A stretch of DNA of 34,895 nt, from the NCBI GenBank assembly GCA_009937185.1, contig JAACCY010000063.1:1-34895 (forward strand), read 5' to 3'. Under the pieces are notes generated by a model that had not been told where the DNA came from, did not search any database, and saw only the letters and a program-made list of their open reading frames with translations. The number at the start of each line of letters is the position of its first letter. Positions within the stretch are counted from its first letter, which is position 1. This document shows positions 15,578-24,164 of this stretch, piece by piece. Source of the stretch: Planctomycetia bacterium (GTDB taxonomy: Bacteria > Planctomycetota > UBA8108 > UBA1146). The translations under genes were made by a program, and so were the position numbers.

Positions 15578-16962
15578 TGAACAGACCTCAATCCTCAATT
15601 GGTGTGACATTAATCGAGCTTCTCATCGTGATGTCTATCCTCATGCTTGTATTGGGAATGTCGGTTTCTGTATTCCGATCATTTGGAGAAGGCCAAACTC
15701 TTGAAGTCTCCGCGAGTCGTGTTTCTAGTGCAGTGAGAGCCGCAAGAAATTGGTCCATTTCCACAGGGATGCCCAGTCGTGTCCTCGTCGATCCGGACGC
15801 ACGAAAAGTGACAGCATTTGGATTTGATACCGTAGCTGCATGGGATTTCGAAGATTTAGCATCTCAGCCCCAAACACAAGAGCTCCCTTCTGGTTTTGAA
15901 GTTGAAGGTGCATTTCGACAAAAAGCGCGTGTTACGGGACATGTTGAAACGGATTCTGGTTCAGTCGGGAGTGGGATTTTTTTCATCAATGATGGTGCAG
16001 CATTGCAGTCCGATTGGCTTCCTAGATATCGCGTCGATCGCGGGTTTTCGGTAGAAGCCTGGGTGCAGTTTTGGCAACCGGAATGGCAACCTGAGGACGG
16101 AATCGAGCCCACGGGTGGTTTTAGTGATCCTCGAAGAGAAATGCGACTTGCGATCATGAGTTCTCCGGGAGCTTTTGAAGTGGGCTTACTCGCTGACGGT
16201 TCCGTCTACCTCGAAATCGGGGATCCCAAAGGGGCGATGGATGAGGAATTCTTTCGCGCTCAAACCGAATCTCAGAGGGTTATTCCCGATCGTTGGACAC
16301 ATATACGGGCCACTTTCGACGGAGTCTCCATCGTGATAGAGGTCGATGGAGTTGAGCATGAATGGTACCCCGAAAATTTTGAATGGATCGTTGAGGAAGA
16401 TTGGCCACCTTTGCCAAGCTCTGTTCCTCCAGTCGATAGTGATTTGTACATCAGTCATCCGGCTCGATTCTTTTTAGGCGGGCTGGATCAGATCGTATTA
16501 CGATCAGCGACGGATCCTGAAATTGTAGAAATGCCGCTCGATGTCGAATTGCTAGGTTCGCCTCAACTGATTTACATCAATGGGAATGGATCTCTCAATC
16601 AGATTGAACATGATTTACCCGTTGTGATTCACGTAGCAGAAGTGGGCGACGTTGCGGATTTAGAGTTGGTGGATGGCACCTCTGTTTCTAAAGAGTCTTT
16701 CCGGGATCAGATGTCCCGAAAGAAGAAAGAACGTGAGGATCAGCAAGGAAAAGTGGAGGAAGCCTTCGGTAGTCCTATCGGTGACTTGATGAGTTATCTC
16801 GAAGATTGGCAATCCACTTCAGAAGACGGGGAAGAGGTGGAAGATGTTTATCTGTTACCGCTCTCTCCTGGGCAGCATTTTGGTATAGGTGAGGTCGATG
16901 AGCACACTGTATTGAGATTGCACAATGTTGTGATTGATTTGACGGGAGCTATCCGTGGTTAA
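15571..16962 (+). CDS. GspH-like minor pseudopilin with LamG-like domain
   Basis: A 463-residue pseudopilin. The leader ends SSIG|VTLIELLIVMSILMLVL: cleavage after Gly11, Val in place of Phe at +1, Glu at +5. The next segment (VSSAVRAARNWSISTGMPSR) is like GspH/FimT. From about residue 100 to 250 it has a concanavalin-like LamG fold signature (FSVEAWVQFW, DRWTHIRATFDGVSIVIEVD), absent from normal GspH proteins of ~170 residues. The C-terminal part has an acidic helix (MSRKKKEREDQQGKVEEAFG) and a closing beta pair. ATG 15571 lies in the end of gspG; the frame extension to 15514 has no ribosome binding site. It overlaps the next gene by eight bases. A carbohydrate- or surface-binding role for the LamG part is inference. 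Confidence 0.85.
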   Translation: MVVNRPQSSIGVTLIELLIVMSILMLVLGMSVSVFRSFGEGQTLEVSASRVSSAVRAARNWSISTGMPSRVLVDPDARKVTAFGFDTVAAWDFEDLASQPQTQELPSGFEVEGAFRQKARVTGHVETDSGSVGSGIFFINDGAALQSDWLPRYRVDRGFSVEAWVQFWQPEWQPEDGIEPTGGFSDPRREMRLAIMSSPGAFEVGLLADGSVYLEIGDPKGAMDEEFFRAQTESQRVIPDRWTHIRATFDGVSIVIEVDGVEHEWYPENFEWIVEEDWPPLPSSVPPVDSDLYISHPARFFLGGLDQIVLRSATDPEIVEMPLDVELLGSPQLIYINGNGSLNQIEHDLPVVIHVAEVGDVADLELVDGTSVSKESFRDQMSRKKKEREDQQGKVEEAFGSPIGDLMSYLEDWQSTSEDGEEVEDVYLLPLSPGQHFGIGEVDEHTVLRLHNVVIDLTGAIRG

Positions 16963-19900
16963 AGAGTGCTATCAAACTAAGCCCGAATCCGGAATGGCAT
17001 TGTTGATGGTTGTACTCGTATTGGCAGCCTTGACTGCCATCGGTACGCCCTTTCTTGTTTCAATGAGATTGCAGGAAGCCGGATCTGCTAAATCTCTTGC
17101 AACTCACAAGGCAAGATTGGCCGCAAGAAGTGCACGCGATCATGCTGTGAGTCATTTATTCGATACTCATCATAGTCGTGAACGTGATTTTTGGGAGCCA
17201 GGGGCAAACGCTGGGGATCTTGTCGACGATCTCGATGAACTTCAGGTTTCATTTCCTGATCAGGCAGAAACAGAATCATTAGATAATACGATATCCTCCG
17301 CTCTCACAATGAGAGGTGCCGGAGACCGTATATTGGACGCCCGTGTTATTGACGAACAAGGCAAGGTGAATATCAATACCGCCATGCCGAATTTGGTGGG
17401 AAACCTTCTGGCTGGAAGCCATCTATCGGAGAACATCGCATTTGATCAGGAATTAGAAATTCTTCCTCTTGATGATACGAGTATGTTTCCTGCCGACGAC
17501 GATCCTGACTCTATTGATGGAGTTGTCGTTATTCTTAACCCACTCTTTTTTACGACCGAGGCTGTTTCCTATACTGGTAAAACTGCACAAGGATTGACCG
17601 GAGTTTTTCGTGGTCAATACATGTCTGGTACTTGGGAGCATCAAAAAGGCTGGCCCGTTTTCGACATTCGTGGTTATAAAACGTTTTTGCATCGACTTGC
17701 GAATCTTTCTGATGGAGAGATCGCTAGCTTCAGAACACCGCTAGGCATTCGACAGATATCCGATTGGTCAGTGGTGCCGTATTTCCTTCAAACTTTGGCC
17801 ATCGTTGGATTGAGTATGTCGAATATGGCCGATTGGGGTTTGACCCCTGAGATGCTAGTTCGAGCTGGATTAGATCCATCGATTCTTGCTCGAGAACCGG
17901 AAGAGGTTGACGAACAAGAATATCGAGACGCTCGTAAAAAGTTTCTCGATGTAGGAATCCCAAGAGAGGTGATTGACCTTGTTGAGTCGGTCAGAGGAAA
18001 AGCCGGTGTTATTGAAGCCTCGGATTTGGTCGAGCAATTTGGTGGAGTCGACAAGGCTCGTGGCAACGCTTTTAAAGGTGTTTACCAGACCTTTATTGCT
18101 CCTCAAATTAAGCGCGTTCAAAGTCAGAGTAAAAAATATTTCCCGGGTGCTGTTGCAGCATATCAAGAAATCTATGACCTCCCTGATATGGAAACGATAT
18201 CTGCGGGTGAGTTCGAAAAAATTAGAGAGTACATCACGACCAACTCAACATTGCCGAGAGATTGGTCGCAAGAGCAGATGGTCGAAGGAGAGATCTCCAA
18301 CAGCGCTCTTTTAGGCGTTCCTCAAATGCGATTGCCTCGTTATGATTTCTTCAATCCAGGCACTGTGGTTCGCATCCGTAGTAACTCTGACCCCAATAAA
18401 TTTGAATACGGTTTGGCTGCTGGCGCATTCCCGACACCTCGTGGCGGTTTTCGGGGAGGTGGTCGAGGTAGCATTTTTCAAGGCGGAGTGATCCTTAAGG
18501 AACCGCTGCGATATGAATGGGCGGAACGGGAAGCGATGGTCAGTGCTGCTTTACGCCATCCTGTGAATATTAATACCGCTCCAGCTCGAGTGATTCAGGC
18601 TGTCTTGACGGGGATCAGTACGACTAGATTTGGTCGAAACTTTAACTCTGTAACCGTTGAAGAAGCCCGGAAATTGACAGAACGTTTGATGGCTGAAATG
18701 CCGATCGAAGGTTTTGAGGAATTACGAACCATCGTAGAAGCGGCACAATTGTCAGGGGATTTAGACGGACAAGATTCTTCTGCGATATTGATTAATGCAT
18801 TGAATCCTAATAATCCGAGGCTCTCCGTATCCACGACATGGTTTTGCTACAGTACCAATGAGATTTATACGATCGAGTCTACAGGTGTCACCCGTAGTCC
18901 TTCCGGTTTTCCTGAGGCAACGGTTCGTTTTCGTGAAGTGATAGAAGTCGCTCCACCCGAGTCTTTGTTTTTACGCTTGGAAACTCAGTTCGATTGGGCT
19001 TCCCAATATTTAACTCGAAATTCTGGCGGTCGATTCTTTACGGGATCTACAGCCTCTTTTGTCCCGGGTCGTGCTGCGAATCTGATGGTCACTGGGCCCG
19101 TTCCCATGAATGGACGGTTGTTCGCCGCTCCCTCTATGGACGAAGGAACATTAAGGGGGCTCACCCTGACGGTGCCAGAGATCAGTAATAATTGGGGATT
19201 TGGTCAGGTTGGACTTTTTGAAGTGGAAAGCTTCCCGAACACTATTGAGGGACGCGAATTGGAAGATGGCTCTTGGTCGCGAGGCACCTTTATAGAGTCA
19301 CAAGTGGCTATTCCAAATCCTTCGCCGGGTGGAGAATTTGAGATTGAATCAGGGGTGACAGACGCTCTTTCAACCGTTCCTGCTCTCGTAGAGTTTTGGT
19401 ATCGACCCCGCTGGGGATCTAGAGGGCAAAATCGGATTATTTTTGATATGCCTGGAGCTCAAGGAGAACCATGGCGAGATCGAATTCGACTCTTCTTTGA
19501 TAAAGATACTCAAGAATTGGTTTTACAAGTTTTCGATGAAACGGGATCAGCGCTGGCATGGGACTCGAGTTTTGCTCCTGCTGCCGAAATCCGTTATGCC
19601 GTAACTCCGAACTCTTTTGCTGACGATACTTGGTATCACATTTCAGCAGGTTGGCGATCCACGCGTCCTGGCGATTTGGTATTGTTGATTGATCGGAAAC
19701 CTGTAGGTAAGCATTCTTGGTTAACGCGATTGGCAGCTCCTGTCAGGACATCAGATATAGGTGCGTACCTCGAAGACGAGGATATTGTTGATCGTCTTCC
19801 CAACACAGGCACGTTGTTGATCGGATCGGAAGCCGTGGATTACTCAAAAGCAGATGGCGGGTCAGTAATTTTCCTTCCTGTCGGCTTTGACGAAACATTG

Positions 19901-22627
19901 CAGAGTACTCGTGGGAGACGAGGCACGATTCGCCAAAATCATCCAGCGGGGACTCCTGTTCGTTTATTGGGATATTCATTACCTTTGGCGAACTCCGACC
20001 CCAATCTTGGATTGGAAGATTCTTCACAACGCATCATTTTGGGTCCTGGAGGAGCGAGTCTTGCGTTTGACTTACAACCGACGCGTAGAATTGAAAGCAT
20101 CACACCTGCAGGCGCGGTGACGTTGGGTCCGTCCAGTTATGCTATCGCCGATACGACCGCTGCTTTTGTGATTCCTGGATTGACCAGTACTTTGGAGTTG
20201 GAACCCTTTGGGCAAACGTCGAACAGTTTATTGGTTCAGACTCAGGCTTCTCATCCCTTTGAATTAGGCTTCCCACCGCAGGGTTACATTCATATTCGTA
20301 AAATAGAACGGAATGCTGAAGGGGTCATGGTTCACACCCAGAGTGAATTTGCCAAATATTCTTCGATCACTCCGGGGCCGGTGGCTGGATTGTATCGATT
20401 CACTGCCATGGGGCGGGGATTACTCAACACCGATGCCATAGATGGAATCACTGGTACTCCTGGGGACGTACGTCTTACAGTGAGAGCCGTTTCTATAGAA
20501 GCGGCTGAAGGTGGTCTCGATGCGACCTATGCGCCTTCAGGCACGATTCAATTGACCCGTCCGAGGGGGAGTGAAGTCTTACCCGGGACCAATGTCGTCA
20601 ATGGTTTAGCGGGGCATCTTGGCGATTCCGAATGGATTCTCTACGATCGTATCGCTGAGGGCCGATTCTTTATCGTTGATCCAGATGCCCATGAAGTCTT
20701 TCGAGGCTACACCGGAAATCGATATGTCAGTATCGGAGATGCTTTTCGGCGCAACAGGCTGAGACCCGATCTCGATTCGATTCAGTTTGTTCAGGCTGGA
20801 ACAGAAATAATTCAAGTGGTACGTGGCGTGGGTGCGCAGGTCGCGCCGTATGACGCAGTCGTGCTGGGTGACGGGGCCGGAAATCCTATCAACCGCCAAG
20901 TGGAGTCACTCAAAATGCGAGTCCATAAGGTGAAGGAGACCGATTCTGGGGTCTATCTGAGTTTTTTAACTCCACCTGAAGGAACTTATCTCCCCAATCA
21001 GGATCCTCGAATCGGAAAATTCCCGACGGGCGGTCTTCCGATCACGTCATCGGGGACGATTCAATTTGGTGGTTCACCCATCGCCGGAGCCGAGTTGCCC
21101 GGCGTCGGAACCATTGATGAAGTTCGCTTTTCTAGACTGGATAGCACCGATGTGGAGAGTCATATCTTCCCCATCGGCTCCACGGGTTTGCAGTCCGTCG
21201 AGGTCGAATCTTCTCCCAACCTTCCTTCGGGAACCCGCTCTGAGGTTTTACGAACATTTTACAGAGAAGGGGACTCTGAGAGTTCCAACGGAGCCATCGA
21301 TCGTTTCAGAATCGTCGGTCGTTCACGTTTGATTACGAATTTTGGGCAAGGGGGTGGAATCAGTCGAAGCTTCAGCCCTTCTGATCCACGAAGTTTCGGA
21401 ATGGGCCTTAGAGAAGGTCTCCTGATGGTGGATGGCGAAGCGATGCATTACCTCTTCGATTCGGGGGAGGTCGAACCCCCAGTAGAAGTTCTATTGCAAC
21501 AGAACTTGGGTCGAGATCCTTTTCTTGACGAAGAGGCTTTGGATGCCGGAGTCGTCATTCCTTTCGACCCTCTTCGAGATTTGAGAAGTGAAGTCGTCCG
21601 TACCATTCAAGTGAATACCACGACGGGATTGCCCCCAAATGGAGGTTTCCTTGAGATCTTGTCCGGGACTTCAAGGGAAATTATTTACTATAGCAGTGCT
21701 AATGGTAATCAGCTGAGTAACGTCCTTCGGGGACAACTTGGAACACCTGTGAACGGATATGTATACCAGTGGAGTTATCTTCGTAATCAGGAGACTGTCG
21801 TCGTCACCAATACAATTCGCATGCGGCTTTTACCAACACGAGACGTCGATGTTTTGACACGTGGAATGTTGAATACAGCGAGGGGAGGTAACAGCCTAGG
21901 AGCCAATTCCTTGTTGCCTATTCCTGCGATCCCTGTTGGACGTTTGGCGGGTGGAAATACTGAATCAGAAATCCCCATGCTGGAAGATCTTCGGAACTTT
22001 CCAAATAGAGAAGGCTACTTCATTGTCGATGATGCGAATCCGGCTACTCCGGATGAAATCATTGCCATTGCAGGAAAAGTAGGGGGGTCATTCCGACTCT
22101 ACCGTGACGATAGAAGTGGGCGTGGGATTTTCAGAGGAAGATTCGGGACTCAAGTTCGCGACTTCGTGAAAGACACTCCTGTTGTCGAATTTATGGCAAG
22201 GCATCATGACCACTACCAACCCAGAGTTGAATCGAAAGATCTTCAATATTTGGAACGGGCATGGACAATGCCTGGAACAGTTTGGGATCGAATTTCTTGG
22301 GCTGTTGAAGAGAGTAGAAGTCGCAGAACCGCTGGAACTGTTCGTGTTCTGGCTCGTTTTGAAGGTGTTCCCTCTTGGGACTCAGAGCCTACGAACGAAC
22401 CCGGTGGACTTTACCTGTTCGACGATCCCGAAGGAGATAATCTTCTCGATATACTTTCCGATGCGATGGAGTTACGAATATTATTCCGGCATAGGGAAGG
22501 GGCTTACGGACCTCTTCCTGGTGGTGGTTGGAATGACGAATACAAGCACCTTCCTGTTCTACGCCAGTTCTCCATCGAGCATCGAAAAGAGTGGCGAGTA
22601 CTCCATCACGAGGAGATCCCTTTCTAA
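16955..22627 (+). CDS. Giant GspK-like minor pseudopilin with LamG-like and repeated beta modules
   Basis: An 1,890-residue protein, about six times the usual GspK length. The N-terminus has a prepilin-like leader MVKECYQTKPESG|MALLMVVLVLAAL and lacks Glu at mature position 5, as GspK does. GspK-type helix-hairpin-helix marks occur twice: DEQGKVNINTAMPNLV near 130 and NINTAPARVIQAVL near 536. A LamG-like domain lies near 800-930 (ALVEFWYRPRW, TWYHISAGWR, LVLLIDRKPVGKH). Much of the rest is built from a repeated module of the pattern GEhIxY...G.....RG..GT (first copy near 203, others in 950-1760). A Gly/Arg-rich patch (RGGFRGGGRGSIF) lies near 495. GTG 16955 has GGGAG (16944-16948) upstream. 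In type II secretion GspK caps the pseudopilus tip, so these domains would be displayed at the tip. Confidence 0.85.
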   Translation: MVKECYQTKPESGMALLMVVLVLAALTAIGTPFLVSMRLQEAGSAKSLATHKARLAARSARDHAVSHLFDTHHSRERDFWEPGANAGDLVDDLDELQVSFPDQAETESLDNTISSALTMRGAGDRILDARVIDEQGKVNINTAMPNLVGNLLAGSHLSENIAFDQELEILPLDDTSMFPADDDPDSIDGVVVILNPLFFTTEAVSYTGKTAQGLTGVFRGQYMSGTWEHQKGWPVFDIRGYKTFLHRLANLSDGEIASFRTPLGIRQISDWSVVPYFLQTLAIVGLSMSNMADWGLTPEMLVRAGLDPSILAREPEEVDEQEYRDARKKFLDVGIPREVIDLVESVRGKAGVIEASDLVEQFGGVDKARGNAFKGVYQTFIAPQIKRVQSQSKKYFPGAVAAYQEIYDLPDMETISAGEFEKIREYITTNSTLPRDWSQEQMVEGEISNSALLGVPQMRLPRYDFFNPGTVVRIRSNSDPNKFEYGLAAGAFPTPRGGFRGGGRGSIFQGGVILKEPLRYEWAEREAMVSAALRHPVNINTAPARVIQAVLTGISTTRFGRNFNSVTVEEARKLTERLMAEMPIEGFEELRTIVEAAQLSGDLDGQDSSAILINALNPNNPRLSVSTTWFCYSTNEIYTIESTGVTRSPSGFPEATVRFREVIEVAPPESLFLRLETQFDWASQYLTRNSGGRFFTGSTASFVPGRAANLMVTGPVPMNGRLFAAPSMDEGTLRGLTLTVPEISNNWGFGQVGLFEVESFPNTIEGRELEDGSWSRGTFIESQVAIPNPSPGGEFEIESGVTDALSTVPALVEFWYRPRWGSRGQNRIIFDMPGAQGEPWRDRIRLFFDKDTQELVLQVFDETGSALAWDSSFAPAAEIRYAVTPNSFADDTWYHISAGWRSTRPGDLVLLIDRKPVGKHSWLTRLAAPVRTSDIGAYLEDEDIVDRLPNTGTLLIGSEAVDYSKADGGSVIFLPVGFDETLQSTRGRRGTIRQNHPAGTPVRLLGYSLPLANSDPNLGLEDSSQRIILGPGGASLAFDLQPTRRIESITPAGAVTLGPSSYAIADTTAAFVIPGLTSTLELEPFGQTSNSLLVQTQASHPFELGFPPQGYIHIRKIERNAEGVMVHTQSEFAKYSSITPGPVAGLYRFTAMGRGLLNTDAIDGITGTPGDVRLTVRAVSIEAAEGGLDATYAPSGTIQLTRPRGSEVLPGTNVVNGLAGHLGDSEWILYDRIAEGRFFIVDPDAHEVFRGYTGNRYVSIGDAFRRNRLRPDLDSIQFVQAGTEIIQVVRGVGAQVAPYDAVVLGDGAGNPINRQVESLKMRVHKVKETDSGVYLSFLTPPEGTYLPNQDPRIGKFPTGGLPITSSGTIQFGGSPIAGAELPGVGTIDEVRFSRLDSTDVESHIFPIGSTGLQSVEVESSPNLPSGTRSEVLRTFYREGDSESSNGAIDRFRIVGRSRLITNFGQGGGISRSFSPSDPRSFGMGLREGLLMVDGEAMHYLFDSGEVEPPVEVLLQQNLGRDPFLDEEALDAGVVIPFDPLRDLRSEVVRTIQVNTTTGLPPNGGFLEILSGTSREIIYYSSANGNQLSNVLRGQLGTPVNGYVYQWSYLRNQETVVVTNTIRMRLLPTRDVDVLTRGMLNTARGGNSLGANSLLPIPAIPVGRLAGGNTESEIPMLEDLRNFPNREGYFIVDDANPATPDEIIAIAGKVGGSFRLYRDDRSGRGIFRGRFGTQVRDFVKDTPVVEFMARHHDHYQPRVESKDLQYLERAWTMPGTVWDRISWAVEESRSRRTAGTVRVLARFEGVPSWDSEPTNEPGGLYLFDDPEGDNLLDILSDAMELRILFRHREGAYGPLPGGGWNDEYKHLPVLRQFSIEHRKEWRVLHHEEIPF

Positions 22628-23712
22628 TGAAAAAAAGTGAAGCTGGATTAACTCTCATTGAAATTCTCGTCGCTCTGGGCATTTTCATGATGCTGGGATC
22701 CAGCTTGGTGATGTTCCTTCGTGATGGAATGTCGACTTGGCAAATTGGAGAATCGCGTCGAGAGGCATACGAACGCGCTGGAGCTATCATGGATTTGATA
22801 GGGGAAGATCTTCGTTCTTCCTTTACGCAATCAGATCCTGGTCCAGACAACGGCCTCGTTGACGTCTTATTGCTCTGCGATACCGATGGTTTTAATCGGC
22901 CTCGACTTCGTTTAGTGAGGACCCTGTCTGACGAGACTCGAAATCCTGTGACCAGAATAGCAGGGTCTTACACCGGCGGACTCGCAGAGGTGGATTACCG
23001 CAATGATTCCCAAGAAGCCATACTAGGGATACTGAGAGCTCCGGGTGGGCTCGCTGAAGTCGCGTATCTCATGGGACCGGAATCAGGGTCCGAAGTTCTT
23101 TGGAGAGGAATGAAGTCACCCATAGGGGGAGAGTCCACTCTATTTGACGTGGCAAACCTTCTCCCTGATGTCGATGGTATCCCGATGCGTTCTCGACCCG
23201 TAGCCGACGGAGTGTTGTATCTCGCTTGGTCATTTTGGGGTGGAGATCGTCGACGTTGGAGTGACGGTAAGTCGCAGCAGGCGCTGCCGTATTGGGATTC
23301 CACGCGAGGCATCCTTGAGCCCTCCGCGGACTCAGGAATCGCTTGGGATGCGAGAAGCCGCGATCGTCATGAAGATGACGTCTTCCCGGATACTGCAGAA
23401 ATATTGCTCGTCCTGAATCCTTCAAGATCACGGGCATTGGCCAGACTCACTACTGATATTGGTGACGACGACGATGTTTTGATTCTCGATAGTGTGAATG
23501 AATACTCCACAAATGGTCAGCTTCATATCCGTCTGGATTCGGAGTGGATTCTTGTGGGCGAGATAAAGGGCAACAGTTTTGTGGATTGTCAACGTGGTGT
23601 CCGGGGGACACAAGCTGCTGAGCATTTACGAGGAACTCGCGCCGTGAGTGGAACTGAGTTTCGCCGAACGATTCGTATCCCGGGTTACCGTGACGCAAGG
23701 GGGCCAAGATAA
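22627..23712 (+). CDS. GspJ-like minor pseudopilin
   Basis: A 361-residue pseudopilin with leader MKKSEAG|LTLIEILVALGIFMMLG (cleavage after Gly7, Glu at +5), followed by a GspJ-like region (YERAGAIMDLIGEDLRSSF) and beta-rich body (DGVLYLAWSFWGGDRRRW). Near the C-terminus is one copy of the module repeated in the neighbouring GspK-like protein (EWILVGEIKGNSF...QRGVRGTQAAEHLRGT). Classical GspJ is about 200 residues, so this one is enlarged. ATG 22627 overlaps the previous stop by one base; GAGGAG lies upstream. In the minor pseudopilin tip complex GspJ contacts GspI and GspK, which are its direct neighbours here. Confidence 0.85.
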   Translation: MKKSEAGLTLIEILVALGIFMMLGSSLVMFLRDGMSTWQIGESRREAYERAGAIMDLIGEDLRSSFTQSDPGPDNGLVDVLLLCDTDGFNRPRLRLVRTLSDETRNPVTRIAGSYTGGLAEVDYRNDSQEAILGILRAPGGLAEVAYLMGPESGSEVLWRGMKSPIGGESTLFDVANLLPDVDGIPMRSRPVADGVLYLAWSFWGGDRRRWSDGKSQQALPYWDSTRGILEPSADSGIAWDARSRDRHEDDVFPDTAEILLVLNPSRSRALARLTTDIGDDDDVLILDSVNEYSTNGQLHIRLDSEWILVGEIKGNSFVDCQRGVRGTQAAEHLRGTRAVSGTEFRRTIRIPGYRDARGPR

Positions 23713-24164
23713 TGGTCTCTCTTGAACATTCTCATGATCCTATTGTCCAAAGATCCGATTCTGGATTTTCACTTCTTGAAGTCATCGTTGCTTTAGGAAT
23801 ATTGGCGGTGGGTGTGGGGGCAGCTATTTCATTGTTTACAGCAGGGACTGCTGCTCACAGTCGTGCTATCGACCGTTTGAAAGCGATCGAAATCTCAGAG
23901 TCAGTTTTCGCTGCGATTGAAGGCGCTTTGAGAGACGGTGCGAACATCGAAGATATACAAACGAGTGATTTGATCCCGTCAGTATTGAAATCATGGCCAG
24001 GAGTGAAGAGCGAAATCGCTTTTTCGACGATTCCGAAGCCGGACTTTGTGGATGAAGTGGTCATTCGATTGAGTATTCGATGGATCTCTCGTGGTCAGCA
24101 GGCCGAAGAGAACTTTGAGCAGATCATTGCTCGATCAAGAAGTGTTCGATTGCTTCCCGAATAA
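23712..24164 (+). CDS. GspI/PilV-like minor pseudopilin
   Basis: A 150-residue prepilin-like protein with a long leader of 18 residues ending SDSG|FSLLEVIVALGILAVGV, with Glu at +5. The rest is short: a helix (HSRAIDRLKAIEISESVFAA) and a small beta sheet (DEVVIRLSIRWISRG), fitting GspI, the partner that nucleates the tip. ATG 23712 overlaps the preceding TAA by one base, with AAGGGGG 8-14 bases upstream. It is the last gene of the 18.6-kb operon; the convergent holA stop is directly adjacent with no room for a terminator. Confidence 0.85.
   Translation: MVSLEHSHDPIVQRSDSGFSLLEVIVALGILAVGVGAAISLFTAGTAAHSRAIDRLKAIEISESVFAAIEGALRDGANIEDIQTSDLIPSVLKSWPGVKSEIAFSTIPKPDFVDEVVIRLSIRWISRGQQAEENFEQIIARSRSVRLLPE

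Noticed and set aside
22389-22850. 153-codon minus-strand open frame across the GspK/GspJ junction
   Set aside because: Antisense to two clear pseudopilin genes, no ribosome binding site or domain.
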